Positions 9,481-21,597 of a DNA stretch of 64,000 bases are shown here, piece by piece. The stretch lies in the NCBI GenBank assembly GCA_947650365.1, contig OX393549.1, positions 23,797,347 to 23,861,346 on the forward strand. The letters run 5' to 3'. How positions within the stretch are numbered: position 1 is the first letter of the stretch; each line of letters starts with the position of its first letter. This DNA is from Chamaelirium japonicum. Its lineage: Eukaryota; Streptophyta; Magnoliopsida; Liliales; Melanthiaceae. A program made the position numbers and the translations under genes. The notes under the pieces are model-generated. The model searched no databases, was not told the DNA's origin, and saw nothing but the letters and a program-made list of their open reading frames with translations.

Positions 9481-11436
9481 TGTTGTAGCTCGTGTGTCCT
9501 TAGCGTGGATTTTCTGTATTAACATTAATAAAGATGACTTTGGTTATTGCTTTAATTAGAATACTACTCTGGTGTATGATAATACTCATATAATAAAAGG
9601 ACCCTAGGGAACACAGTAGGCCACTGAGGCGCATGGAGGATCCATGCTTGGGAGACCCAGTGGACCAGTTCTGTGTAGACCTAGAACTAGTTCACAGCTT
9701 TGGTGATGCTGGTCGCTTCACCGAGCATAAGCTGTTGGTAGGTAGAGGATGTGGTGAAGTCTCCACCACGGGAACGTGGGATTCCCATTCACCTGACCAA
9801 GCACGATGATCGTGTTGAATAGGAACCAAGACGGTGCACAGTTCAGTGATTCAGACACTGGTGCAGAAACCGTCTTACTACTATAGATAATCTGTCCTTA
9901 ACCCTGAGGGACCATGCTCACTGGGCCAACCAGTTGAGTGGTGCTTTGATGTGCCAACGTGTGCGAACCTTTCATAGTTCAATACCACGGTATGTTGGGT
10001 TACCCGGCTGGCGCTTGAGTGACATGTAATCCCTACAGGTTATCCGACGTCCAGTGTTGGATGGGTGCGTTTTGATGAGTCAATCTATCCACACAGTTAA
10101 CCCAGGCCTGGTGGTTGTCAGTATGACTGACGATGTTCCGGATGCTAGGCATAGCACCGGAAGGTGTGTGGTGTTATAGATGACAAGTCATCAAACCCTA
10201 GTCAGATGATCGATCGGGATCTGACGGTGCTCCCCACCGCCCGAGTCGTATCATGGCACCAGTAATAGAAGGGATAAGGATTATCGGAGTATAGTAAAGA
10301 ATAGGGTTACGAGGGAGTAACATAAGTTTAGGATCACTAGAGTTCAACTCGCGTCGCACTCTGGGTGGCTACGCGGGTTAATCGGATTAGGGCTGATTAA
10401 CGGAACTTTCGGTGTGTCACCGGAACATTTAATCAGGGATCCGGTTGGAGCTAGAGATCCCGAACCCTAAAGGTTCCACCATGTCGTTGCATATAGGAAT
10501 TGTTCCCCGACCTAGTTGGATACGTTGGATGCGAAGTAGCGCGATGGAGCGCAAGCCCGGAGCCAAAGAACCTAATTCACATATGTTACGGGCCGTAGGG
10601 GTATTTAGGTAAATATAGAAATATGACTCAGAATATATTGAATATGGATCTTAGATTGAGCGGAATAATTCCAGGAGCTCACAGGCACTGACGGAACTCA
10701 ATTCCGAGTAGCGCACCTTACTCAGTCTCACTTTCAGTTTTCTGCTTTTCGTGAAGGGTGTTTTCGTCCGGGCTTCACGATAGACACCCAGGAGACCTAT
10801 ATCCGACCCCCCCTCATCCCTATCCACCTAGGGGCCGGCCCTAGGCTCCTTGGAGCCATGGGAGACCGGCCCTATAAAGGAAATAAGGAGGGGAGGGGCC
10901 GGTCCTATGGTTCTACTCCCTCCCCTCCAAAAATCCGACCCCTAGTCCTCCTCCTTTGTGGTTTCGGCCAAAGAAAAGAGAGGAAGAAGAAAGGAGAAGG
11001 AAGAGGAAGGAAGGAGAAGGAAGAAAGGAGAAAGAGGAGGAGAAAATATTGAGGCTCGCCATCGTCTTCGCAACGGATTCTTCCATCGGCTCGAAATCCT
11101 TGCACTTAGAGACGGGATTTCGAGGATTCTTCAATTCGCAAAGGACAAGATGCTATCCGACAGTTTCCCTTGCGATTCAAGTGTGGTTCTTCATCGTTCC
11201 ATAATCTCCAGATCATAGATCCATAAGATATGATGAATCTAAACACCTAATTAGATACATGCATGTCTTCCGTAGATCGTAGTATGCCTCTAGGGTGTCC
11301 GCACATATGCTAAGATCATAGATTTGCATGTAGATTGTTTTGTATCACGAATTGTAATGAAACATACACCGTATGATCTTTGGATCTTTCTTTTTGCTTC
11401 CGCTACGACTCTGATTAGCGGAACCCAATTCCAACA
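9481..11436 (+). repeat. 5' LTR of the Copia element
   Basis: It starts TGTTGTAGCTCGTG and ends CCAATTCCAACA. A TATA box, CTATAAAGG, lies near 10872-10880 in a GGCCGGCCC-rich promoter stretch, followed by a purine-rich leader. Related LTR sequence is present in the remnant at 1500-2952 and, more distantly, in the solo LTR at 49382-51710. Confidence 0.95.
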
Positions 11437-11438
11437 AT

Positions 11439-11450
11439 TGGTATCAGAGC
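11439..11450 (+). other. Primer-binding site for initiator tRNA-Met
   Basis: TGGTATCAGAGC, complementary to the 3' end of plant initiator tRNA-Met, begins two bases after the 5' LTR. This is the usual Copia primer site and fixes the element's orientation. Confidence 0.93.
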
Positions 11451-13385
11451 ACGCTTTGGTGTATGTTTCGTGCATGAATTCGTGAAAACATCATGTGAAT
11501 ATATGATGACATATGTTTTCGTCGGGGTTCGGCGTAGATCATGCATATGGATTATGCTATATATCATTTTTTTGCAGGTGCCGCACTGAATAGTAATCTG
11601 TGATTGCATGCATCCGGGGGTCGGACCCCGGATTTTATTTTGCATTGATTATTACTGTGGATTTTAAGGCTCTATATGGGCGAGGATGGGGGTTGACCAT
11701 CCTCGGTTTCCTGGCCATGTTTCTATGATTGTTTCTTTTTCTTTCTAGCGAAATTGTACACGAACGAGCACTTGCTCGGAGCGTGTTAGTTTTTCGATCA
11801 CAGGAAGAAGGAGATGATGCTACATCCACGGTTCGGGCAAGCGGTACCATGGCGTGCAAAGACCCGGCGAAAGCGTGCACGTTGGCGATGAAGGGGATCG
11901 TTGTCAGAGATCGTGCAGAATGGAAGAGCGGGATATCTTGGCTGTGCTATTCAGGTTCAGGGGTCGGACCCTGGACTTGATTCAGTTTGGATGTTTTTCT
12001 GTTGTTTATCTTTATTTCGTATTTAGAGAACCCCGATGATAATATGATTATCTTGCTTGTGAGTTTGTCTCTAGATCAGGCTTAGGGTTAGTACTAAGCT
12101 TATTGATTCATCGGTGTCTGTAAATGCTTCTAACACGTGCGAATCCGGTGGCTAGCTAAAAGGAAAGGTGGTAACCGCCCTCGTGGTAGTTCAGGTAGCC
12201 AAGTACTATGCACCGAGATAGACACAGTGTTAGATTTGTTTAGTGATAATTAACTAATATCTCCATAAGAAGTATGATAACCCTAGTGGGATGCCCTTTC
12301 CCCATGTGGTCCTAGCGACCAAGTTAGGTTAGGATTTCACTGTGTGATACCCATTTCTAGATGACGTTTGATGGTAGTATGAACTCATCACGATTTGGTT
12401 ATGCCACCATGAGGTTGAGGTCCGGCGGAGGTTGTCGGATGTCCCTATTTGGCCAGCATCGAAACCTGTAATAAGATGAGGTCTACTATGACATCAGGCA
12501 TCAAATTGTGAACGAGGCGTCATCGTAGTGGGAGTCCTTTCCACGTTGACCTTAGGCTAGGCTCCAGATCTTAGGATTATGGGCAAACTAGTGAAGTATC
12601 GGGATCCTTGGAATCTATGTAATATGATCCTTGCAAGAAAGGCGAAAGCTGAGTATTCAAGGTAGGGACTATGATATTTTCTGAGGATACTAATGCTTTG
12701 CGGGAAGGTTTATAATCCTAGTAGGAGCACGGTAGACCAGGGTCTAAGTCTAGAAGGTCGTGACCTTTCTAGATATGTATAAACCTCATAAAGAAGGGAT
12801 GTGTAAGAGGTTCCCTCCAAAGGGGAGCCCCTGGCCTCCACAATCAACCGACTAAGGGTCTGGGTGGGAGGCACGCAGTTCGATATTCTCATCGGGTGAG
12901 AGCTGTGTTTCCTTCCATACTAGTTCGCCTAGTGGTTTCCTTCGGGACATGGAGGATGCCGGTGGCAGTGGGTGACGGTTTTATCCTGCACCGCGGGAGC
13001 CTATGAACCCCTCTGCCGACACCACCTAGATTTGTGGGAAGCATCCGAAAGCTTGTGTGAAGCCGCTGTTGCTGCGCACGCGGGTCACATAAAGCTGGCC
13101 AAAAGGAGACTGGGAGGTCTTTTAGTTTGTCGTGGGTAATTCTGATGAAGACTGGGTCGTAAAAACCCCGTTGGCAGAAGCGGTTGCATGCTCTCACCGA
13201 GATGTTGTCTCAAATTCAGGGCCGATAGTCTCAGTGCTCGAGCCCAGGGAATTTAGATTCCTGGATGTCTCCACTTGAGGTGGTGAAGACATAGCGGCTG
13301 GAGTAGACATTATCTATTTCTAAATTCTATGAAATAGATTGTAGTAGACCTTAACTATTGCTTTAAACCATTGTTTACAGAAATC
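11451..13385 (+). other. Long untranslated leader of the Copia element
   Basis: About 1.9 kb between the primer site and gag holds no long frame that resembles a protein. Short open frames here do not match any family. It probably contains packaging and leader functions, but I see no specific signal. Confidence 0.6.
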
Positions 13386-16300
13386 ATGACCAAGCTCGAC
13401 CCCCTTGCTTCCATACTTAATGATAACAAACTTACGGGACCAAACTACAAGGACTGGAAGCGTAACCTAATGCTCGTCCTAAGGGTTGGCAAACACACAA
13501 TTGCCCTAAGTACCCCTCAACCGGCCATGCCGGGACCAAGTGCAACTGAGGCCCAGTTAAAGGAATGGAAAGACTGGCTAGATGCTGATGAGATGTGCAA
13601 GTGCTACATTGTGGCATCCTTGCAGACCGTCCTTCAGAAGCAAGTCGAAGACATGGCCTTTGCTTCAGACATGATGCTCTACCTGAAGGAAATGTTCGAG
13701 GGTCGTAGTCAGGTAACTCGTTACCTGACCATCAAGAAATTGGTGTCCACGAAGATGGCAGAGGGGACTTTAGTTCGGGATCATATGCTGAAGTTGTTTG
13801 GCTATGTGAACGAGCTTGGTTCCTTCGATGTCATCTTGGATGCAGAGATCCAGACCGATATTTTTCTCGCATCTCTGTCAGGAGCGTTTGAGGGCTTCGT
13901 TACCAACTTCAACCTTAACCGGTTGGAGATGTCTAACGCAGAGCTCCTAGCGGCGCTCCAGGCGGTAGAGGACGGGATGAAGGCAGGAGCCCAATCCCTA
14001 AACGTGGAGTGGAATTCTTCTCTGAAAGCTAAGGGCAAGTTTCAGAAAAGAAAGTCTAAGAAGCCCGTGAAGATGGGCCAGGTGCAGTTACAGGTTCCCA
14101 AGCAGAATGGTCCGGCGAAGCCCAAAGGAAAATATTTCCGATGCGGCAAGAAGGGGCACTGGAAGGGCGACTACCGCGCGGCTCCCAAGAAGGCTGAGAC
14201 AGGTATATCTCAAATCCACATAGTGGAATCCCTTGTAGCATCCAGTTGTTCTCCAGCTTCATGGATTGTGGATTCTGGTTCCACTAACCATGCTTGCAAT
14301 AATTTGCAGGGATTCAAGGAGACAAGAAAACTGGGTGATGGGGAGATAATCCTAAGCATGGGAACTGAGGCCGTGGGAGAGGCTGAAGCAGTTGGAGATG
14401 TCATCTTGCAGTTCCTTGATGGAAGAAGTTTATTACTTAAAGACATACTTTATGTACCATCCTTGAGACGTAATTTAATTTCTGTTTCCTTATTGAATAA
14501 TGAAGGTTTTTCAGTTTTATTTGATGCTTCTGGTGTGTCAATTAAATTGAATGGTTCCTTTGTTTGTAAGGGAAAGATATATAATGGTCTCTATGTAATT
14601 AACTCCAATCATAAGCAGGATAACATAACTGAAGCTTGTGTGATTAATTCATCTAAAAGGAAAAATCCCTCAGATAATCCAACACTTCTTTGGCATCTAA
14701 GGTTTGGACACATAGCCTCAGATAGGATTCACAGGTTGGTTAAGGTAGGACTCTTAAGTCCAAATGTTACAGAAAGCCTACCGACGTATGAGTCTTGCCT
14801 GGAAGGCAAGATGACTAAAAGGTCTTTCCGAGCCAAAGGTAGCAGATCTAAGGAGGTATTGGAGTTGGTACACACTGATGTATGTGGGCCCATAAGTGTC
14901 CGTGCCATAGGAGGCTTTGAGTATTTCATCACCTTCACGGATGATCACTCGAGGTTTGGATATATATACCTAATGCAGCGGAAGTCTGAATCCTTTGATA
15001 AGTTCAAGGAGTTCAGAGCTGAAGCAGAAAAGCAGACGGGTAAAAGTATCAAGTCTCTTTGATCGGATCGAGGAGGCGAATACCTATCGGATGAATTTAT
15101 TGGATACCTGCGTGAGCATGGAATCGTATCCCAGTTGACTGCACCAAGGACACCACAACAGAACGGTGTATCTGAGAGGAGAAACCGAACTTTGTTAGAC
15201 ATGTTTCGGACTATGATGAGTTATGCAACATTGCCACCTAGTTTTTGGGGATATGCCCTAGAGACGACATCATATACTTTGAACTTTGTTCCATCAAAGT
15301 CAGTACCCCTAACTCCTTGGGAGCTGTGGTTGAAGCGAAAGCCAAGCCTACAGCACTTTAGGATTTTGGGGTTGTCCAGCACATGTGCGAAAGGACAAGC
15401 GAGATAAGATGGAGTCAAAAACTAAGGTATGTCTGTTCGTTGGGTATCCAAAAGGGACAAAAGGTGATTTATTTTATGATCCTGAGGATAGAAAGGTTGT
15501 CGTCTCGATGAACGCCGTATTCCTGGAGCAGGATTATTTAATAGACCATAAGCCCACCAGTAAAGTAGTTCTTGAAGAATTGCTTGGTACTGATGGGAGT
15601 ACGCAAACAGAAAACATAGTGGGAGCCGATACCACTAAGATTAACGGTACTGTAGAATCGACTCCTATGGAACCACCGCAGGTTCGTCGTAGTGGGATGA
15701 CCACAAGTGCTCTTGATAGATACATTGGAGAAGCCTTTATGGTTGATCCAGAGTTTCAGGAGAATGATCCTCTGAACTATGATGAAGCTATGGTATCCAC
15801 TGACCATGCAGCATGACAGGAAGCCATGGAGGCAGAACTGACATCGATGTCCCAAAATTCGGTCTGGACACTTGTAACACCACCTCACAACATTAAACCT
15901 GTTGGGTGTAAGTGGGTGTACAAAAGGAAAAGAGGCCCGGATGGTACCGTTGAGACTTACAAAGCTAGACTAGTCGCTAAGGGTTATACCCAGCGAGAAG
16001 GGATCGACTATGACGAAACCTTTTCGCCAGTGGCTATGCTTAAGTCTATCCGGATCCTCTTATCCATTACAGCCCATTATGATTGGGAGATCTGACAAAT
16101 GGACGTCAAGACCACATTCCTCAACGGGGATTTGGAAGAAGACATCTACATGTCTCAGCCTCCAGGCTTTGTCGCAAAAGGTCAGGAAGGTCTGGTGTGC
16201 AAGTTGCAAAGGTCCATTTATGGACTGAAGCAAGCATCCAGAAGTTGGAACATGCGTTTTGATCAGGCTATCCAGTCTTATGGATTTGAACAGAACGTGA

Positions 16301-17184
16301 ATGAACCATGTGTTTATAAAAGTAGCGATAAGACTGTAGTAGTTTTTCTAGTGCTTTACGTGGACGATATCCTGCTCATCGGAAACGATGTTGGAACGTT
16401 GTCTACAGTGAAGGTGTGGTTATCCTCTCAATTTGACATGAAAGACCTGGGTGAAGCGAGTTATGTTCTGGGGATTAAGGTAACTCGAGATCGCCAGAAC
16501 AAGATTCTCTCGCTGTCACAGTCAGCCTACATAGATACTATCTTGGTCAGATTCAGTATGCACAACTCCAAGAAGGAACTGGTTCCATTCAGACATGGAA
16601 TGAAGTTGTCCAAGGATCAGGGTCCTAAGACTCCTAAGGAGAGGGCAGAGATGCAGAAGATACCTTATGCTTCGGTTGTAGGGAGTTTGATGTATGTCAT
16701 GTAGTGCACAAGACCAGATATATGCTATGTAGTAGGCATGATGGGCAGGTATCAGTCAAATCCGGGTCCAGGGCACTGGACTGCTGTGAAAAGTATACTC
16801 AAGTATCTCCGTAGACGAGAGATTATGAGTTAGTTTACTCTTCACAGAAACTGATGCCGATTGGATATACAGATTCTGACTTTGCGTCAGATCCGGAATT
16901 CAGGAGATCGATGTCAGGGTTTGTGTTTTCATTAGGAGGAGGAGCTGTTAGTTGGAGGAGCGTGAAGCAGGGATGCATCGCGGATTTGACGACAGAGGCT
17001 GAGTACGTTGCGGCGTGCGAAGCAGCTAAGGAGGCGGTGTGGCTCAAGAAGTTCCTCACGGACTTAGGATGCGTACCGGGAGCTCAAGATCCTATTGTAC
17101 TTTACTGTGACAATAGTGGAGCGGTAGCACAATCCAAGGAGCCAAGATATCACCAGAAGAGCAAGCATATCGAGCGGAAATACT
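13386..17184 (+). pseudogene. Copia gag-pol polyprotein, interrupted by stops, frameshifts and an insertion
   Basis: The ATG at 13386 starts MTKLDPLASILNDNKLTGPN, a typical Copia gag N-terminus. Domains follow in Copia order: a degenerate zinc knuckle near 14128-14178 (YFRCGKKGHWKGDY, first and last Cys replaced by Tyr), protease (WIVDSGSTNHAC), integrase with HLRFGH near 14690, the D residues in HTDVCGP and SERRNRTLL further on, RT with YVDD near 16360, and RNase H (YTDSDFASD, TEAEYVAAC, YCDNSGA). Stops lie at 15060 (CGA to TGA), 15814 and 16095 (both TGG to TGA) and 16702. Frames shift near 15370 and 16830. The last codons lie beyond the nested element, at 30832-30986. Confidence 0.93.
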
Positions 17185-17776
17185 TGTGGAGGGAAATTTC
17201 CGAGCCACCTTGATCGGGAACCCCGCCCCACAGCCTTGATTGAATATTGATGGTTTGTAGAGTTAGAGAGTAGATAGAGAGAGTAGAGAGTGATGACACA
17301 AGGATTGGTGACGGAGTTCAGTCTTACGACCTACGTCTCCGGGCGAGAGGTGTCACCTGATCTTCACTATAATTTGAGTAAATGAGGGTTGAGCGTTCTC
17401 TCGACAGGCCGAGAGAAGCTTCTTACAATGTGTTTGCACAGAGCAATTAGAAGAGTTCAAGAGGAAGAATGGAGGGCTCTGGCTCTGGATCTGGAATCCC
17501 TCTTTCCTCTGATCGAATGACCAACCCCTTTCCTGGATGCCTTGGGGGTCCTTTTATAGCGTAGGCATGTGCCCGATATGGTAGTGATGACGTGGCGCTG
17601 GTTCTGGGCCTCCTTGCTGGGCCCTTATTGGGCCGTTGTTCGGGCCCAATAAGGGGGAGGGCTTGATCTGCGAGCCCCGTAGAGTGGGCCCATGAACCCG
17701 GGCGGGCTTACCCACTTGGGCCGTTGCGCGGGCCCATGCCGCTCTGATCCGGTCCGGTACAATTTTTGCACCCACA
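17185..17776 (-). repeat. 3' LTR of the Tat-like element
   Basis: On the plus strand it reads from TGTGGAGGG to GCACCCACA (592 bp). Next to it, the minus strand carries the purine tract GGGAGGGGGTAAC just before the LTR. Comparison with the other LTR shows the duplicated target of the inserted 6-kb LTR (gtagg) in its unmutated state near 17575. Confidence 0.92.
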
Positions 17777-17896
17777 GTTACCCCCTCCCAGTCGGGTCAG
17801 GACCCCCTGGGTCGGCTGGGATTCCAAGGTGCAAAAGCCTTAGGATCATGGCATGGTTGGCAAGGGCCGTCGGTGCCGCGGTTCGTATTAGCAGAG

Positions 17897-18185
17897 TCTC
17901 CTTCTGCCGATGCCGAGACCCTTTTGGCGCGAGCCAAAAAGTCTCGGTTTTGCAAGGGGGCGTTTCCGAAAAAGCAGTGTGTTTTCCGATCGAGTGGATA
18001 CCGAGATGATACCGAGGGGGTACCGAGAGGATACCGAGAGGGTACCGAGACCCTTTTGGTGCAAGCCAAAAAGTCTCGGTTTTGCAAGGGGGTGTTTCCG
18101 AAAAAACAGTGTGTTTCCTGACCGAGAGGATACCGAGAGGGTACCGAGAGCATACCGAGAGGGTACCGAGACCCTTTTGGTGAGA
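17897..18185. repeat. Palindrome pair and GGTACCGAGAG minisatellite
   Basis: Two ~130-bp units each begin with a palindrome, CCGAGACCCTTTTGGC then GCCAAAAAGTCTCGG (17911 and 18046), and are followed by runs of GATACCGAGAG/GGTACCGAGAG 10-mer repeats. A third palindrome start is cut at 18166-18180. The same CTCGG motifs recur in the array at 19.8-20.5 kb. Confidence 0.8.
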
Positions 18186-18955
18186 GAACAGCTTTTTTCT
18201 TTTTCCTTTCTTTCTTTCTCTCTTTCCATTCTTTGCTTCTCTCTTTCCTTATTTTTTGTTTTTCACTCACGTGAGAGCAGCGTACCTCTCTCTCTCTTTC
18301 CTTTCTCTCTGTTTTTCATTCATGCAAGAGCAGCGTACCTCTCTCTCTCTTTCCTTTCTCTCTCTCTCTTTCCTTTTCTTTGTTCGGTAAGAGCAGCTTC
18401 CTCTCTCTTTCTTTTCTTTGTTCGGTGAGAGCAGCTTCCTCTCTCTCTCTTTTTCTTTGTTCAGTGAGAGGGAAGCAGCGTGAGGGGGAGATCTACGCGA
18501 GAGAGCGGGTGCGAGAGAGAGCCTTGCGGAGCAGGCGGAGGCGGTGGTGACGGCGTGCGGTGCGCGGGCTGCGGCGCGGGGCTCAGCGACGGCCGGGTGC
18601 GAGCGGAGGTGGTGGTCGGCGTGCGGCTCCGGACGCGGGCGGAGGCGGTGGTCGGCGTGCGGCTCTGGACGCGGGCGGAGGCGGTGGTCAGCGGCTTCGG
18701 GCGCGTGTTCCGGCCGGGTTGGAGGTGGGCACGGGCGCTGGACTACGGGTTGCACCCCGACGCCTTCTCTTCCGTGAGAGAGAGAGCAGGCGTCTCTCTT
18801 TCTCTCCTTCCTTTCTGTCTTCTGTGAGAGAGAGCGGGGGCGAGAGAGAGCCCTCGGTGAGAGAGAGGGTCCGCGTGAGAGAGAGCGGGTGCGAGAGAGA
18901 GCCCTCGGTGAGAGAGAGGGTTCGAACGAGAGAGAGCCGTGCGCAAGGTCCTTCC
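18186..18955. repeat. CT-rich and GC-rich low-complexity repeats inside the Tat-like element
   Basis: 18190-18470 is a (CT)/(CTTT) tract punctuated by GAGAGCAGC(GTACC) strings about every 60-70 bp. 18560-18720 holds ~36-bp GC-rich repeats around GGCGGAGGCGGTGGTC. 18780-18940 repeats GAGAGAGAGCCCTCGGTG. Open frames here come from base composition, not coding. Confidence 0.75.
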
Positions 18956-19799
18956 TCTTTCCATCTCTCTTTTTTTTATTATTTTTTTTTCATTCGACCC
19001 CCTATTCCCATTCTGATCGGTTGTCGCCAAGAGCACCTACGCACGGGCCAGGAGAGGTGCGAGTTCTTCTTTCATACCCGATGCTCGGCCCGCTACGAGT
19101 TGGGCACGTAACGAACCAAATTAAGGGCTTGACCGTCATTACCGTGTAATTATTCTGATGCTAGTCTTCGAAGAAAATGAACTCGAAAACTTTCGACCGT
19201 CGTAGTTTTTCATACGTGCACCGGATCAATGCGTATAATATGCTGTTGTGTCAGCGCTGAAAAACGGGTTAGAGTGGACGTAAAGCGTCGGGCACCTTTG
19301 CGTGTAATATTTCCAATGCATTTCTTCGAAGAAAGAGACCTTGAAACCTTCTGTCAATCATAACTTTTTATACTCATATCGGATGAATGCGTATAAGGTG
19401 TCGTTGTGTAGGCATCGAAAAAACGGTCAAAGTGGACGTGAAACATTGTTCGCCTTGACGTGTAACTTTTATGGTATTCACCTTTATAGAGAGATGACTC
19501 TTAAGAACGCGCCGGCCAGGTTTTAGGCTAGCGTCTTAAAGATGTCTCGGCACGCGGTAACTCATCCGTTCTGTCCGACACCCAACTGCACCTAGTTACT
19601 GTGTTCACTAGGGACTGCAGTCGGGCCCAGTGATGACGCAACAGTTACCGCGTGCTCACCCTTGATGAGAGAGGGGATTTTTTTTTTGTGAAGTTTGTAC
19701 AAGCAAATCAATAGGTTTGGATGAGATGCTATCCAACCGACCCAATGGAAGATAGCTCTTCGTCTTTGAATAATCATTGTGTGTGGATGACACCGAGCA
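18956..19799. other. Non-coding part of the Tat-like element with a ~150-bp tandem duplication
   Basis: Two related ~150-bp stretches (about 19155-19310 and 19318-19470) share TCTTCGAAGAAA, ATGCGTATAA and AGTGGACGT(A/G)AA strings in the same order. A poly-T run sits near 19679. No coding potential is seen. Confidence 0.6.
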
Positions 19800-20485
19800 C
19801 CCCCCCTCTCGGTTTTCTGACGAAACCAAGGGGTGGGATGATATTGATGTCGTACACCCCCCCTCTCGGTTTTATGTCGAAACCGAGAGCGCGCCGTCAC
19901 CCCCTCCCTACTCGGTTTTTTGTGCAAAACCGAGGGGTAAGACGCTGATGGTATGCCATCGCCCCTTCCCCACTCGGTTTTTGTACGAAACCGAGGGGAG
20001 GCTGCTCGTTGATGCTGACACACACCCCTTCTTAGTTTTCTGACGAAACCGAGGGGTGTGCTGCTGATGGTGTGTCATCACTCCCTTCCCACTCGGTTTT
20101 TGTGCGAAACCGAGGGGGGGGCTGCTTGTTAATGCCAACACACACCCCCTCTCGGTTTTCTGACGAAACCGAGGGGTGTGCTGATGGTGTGCCGTCACCC
20201 CCTCCCCACTCGGTTTTTGTGCGAAACCGAGGGAGGGTTGCTTGTTGATGCCGACACACACCCCCTCTCGGTTTTCTGACGAAACCGAGGGGTGTGCTGA
20301 AGGTGTGCCGTCACCCCCTCCCCACTCGGTTTTTGTGCGAAACCGAGGAAGGGTTGCTTGTTGATGCCGACACACGCCCCCTCTCGGTTTTCTAACGAAA
20401 CCGAGGGGTGTGCTGCTGATGGTGTGTCGTCACCCCTTCCCCACTCGGTTTTTGTGCAAAACCGAGGGGGGGCTGCTTGTTGATG
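19800..20485. repeat. Array of 12 CTCGGTTTT/AAACCGAG palindromes, ~118-bp dimeric unit
   Basis: The half site CTCGGTTTT is followed after 4-7 bases by AAACCGAG at about 19812, 19864, 19912, 19974, 20032, 20093, 20152, 20208, 20268, 20323, 20382 and 20444. Two loop types alternate (CTGACG and TGTGCG), so the unit is a dimer of about 116-119 bp. The first units are more degenerate. Each palindrome could form a short hairpin in RNA or single-stranded DNA. Confidence 0.88.
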
Positions 20486-20993
20486 CCGACACCCCATTAT
20501 TGGGGCTGCTAGAAGAGGCCAAAAAGTGTCGGTATTGAAAATAGTATGTTTTTCGAATTTCAGCCCCATTTGAAACCGACACTTTTTCGGTAAAACGCTG
20601 GTGCGCGGGGATGTCGGCGAGGGACAATGCTATATTCGAGGGGGTTTCTTAGAGATAATCTAGGATGACGCCGTATGATGGCCAGTCGGTCTTCACCCAA
20701 TGTATTACCGCACCTGGTTACTGTATTCACCAAGTACTACGGTCACGTGAGGGTGTTGACTTGGCCAGGATCAAGGAAGCACCATTTTATCCCGTGTTAC
20801 CCACCGTCGACTACACCAGTGTGGAGACACGCACTGACAGAGTCAGACCAACCACCCCCTGACCTGTTTGGAACCGTTAGTCGTCGAAAAAAGGTAATGG
20901 CCAGTAACAATCTGATGCTTGGACCTGAGTGACAAGACTAAGCATGGACTTTTGATCGAATGCCAATACGTCGGCGACGACGTCTCGGACTTT

Positions 20994-21480
20994 GTCTTCG
21001 AATGCCAAGGGCTGGGCCTTGGGCTTGAAGAGTGCCAAGGCGTTGGTCGCCTTGAACTTTGTATTCAAGTGCCAAGGGTTGGGCCTTGGGCTTGTAGAGT
21101 GCCGAGGCACTGGTCGCCTCAGATTTTGTCTTCGAGTGCCAAGGGCTGGGCCTTGGGCTTGTAGAGTGTCGAGGCATTGGTCACCTCGGACTTTGTCTTT
21201 GAGTGCCAAGGGCTGGGCCTTGGGCTTGTAGAGTGCCGAGGCATTGGTCACCTCGGACTTTGTCTTCGAGTGCCAAGGGCTGGGCCTTGGGCTTGTAGAG
21301 TGCCGAGGCGCTGGTCGCCTCGGACTTTGTCTTCGAGTGCCAAGGGCTGGGCCCTGGGCTTGTAGAGTGCCGAGGCATTGGTCACCTCGGACTTTGTCTT
21401 CGAGTGCCAAGGGCTGGGCCTTAGGCTTGTAGAGTGCCAAGGCGTTGGTCGCCTCGGACGTTGTCTTCGAGTGCCAAGGA
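20994..21480. repeat. 67-bp tandem array, seven units and a partial one
   Basis: GTCTTCGAGTGCCAAGG-type unit starts fall at 20994, 21061, 21128, 21195, 21262, 21329, 21396 and 21463, a spacing of exactly 67 bases. Because 67 is not a multiple of three, one frame passes through all three phases of the repeat. The 187-residue minus-strand frame at 20877-21440 is therefore a product of the array and not evidence of a gene. Confidence 0.92.
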
Positions 21481-21597
21481 TGTCTCCTTGAACTTGGTGC
21501 ATGTCAAAGCGGCGACGTCTGCCTTGGACTTATTCTCATCGCCTCGGATAAGTATAGTTGATAGTTTAGCTTGACCTGGATTGTCAGAAGCATTTTT

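Noticed and set aside
18480-19111. GC-rich frames with Gly/Arg repeats
   Set aside because: They follow from low-complexity repeats in the Tat-like element.
20877-21440. 187-residue minus-strand frame in the 67-bp array
   Set aside because: It is generated by a 67-bp tandem repeat in a retroelement and has no family similarity.
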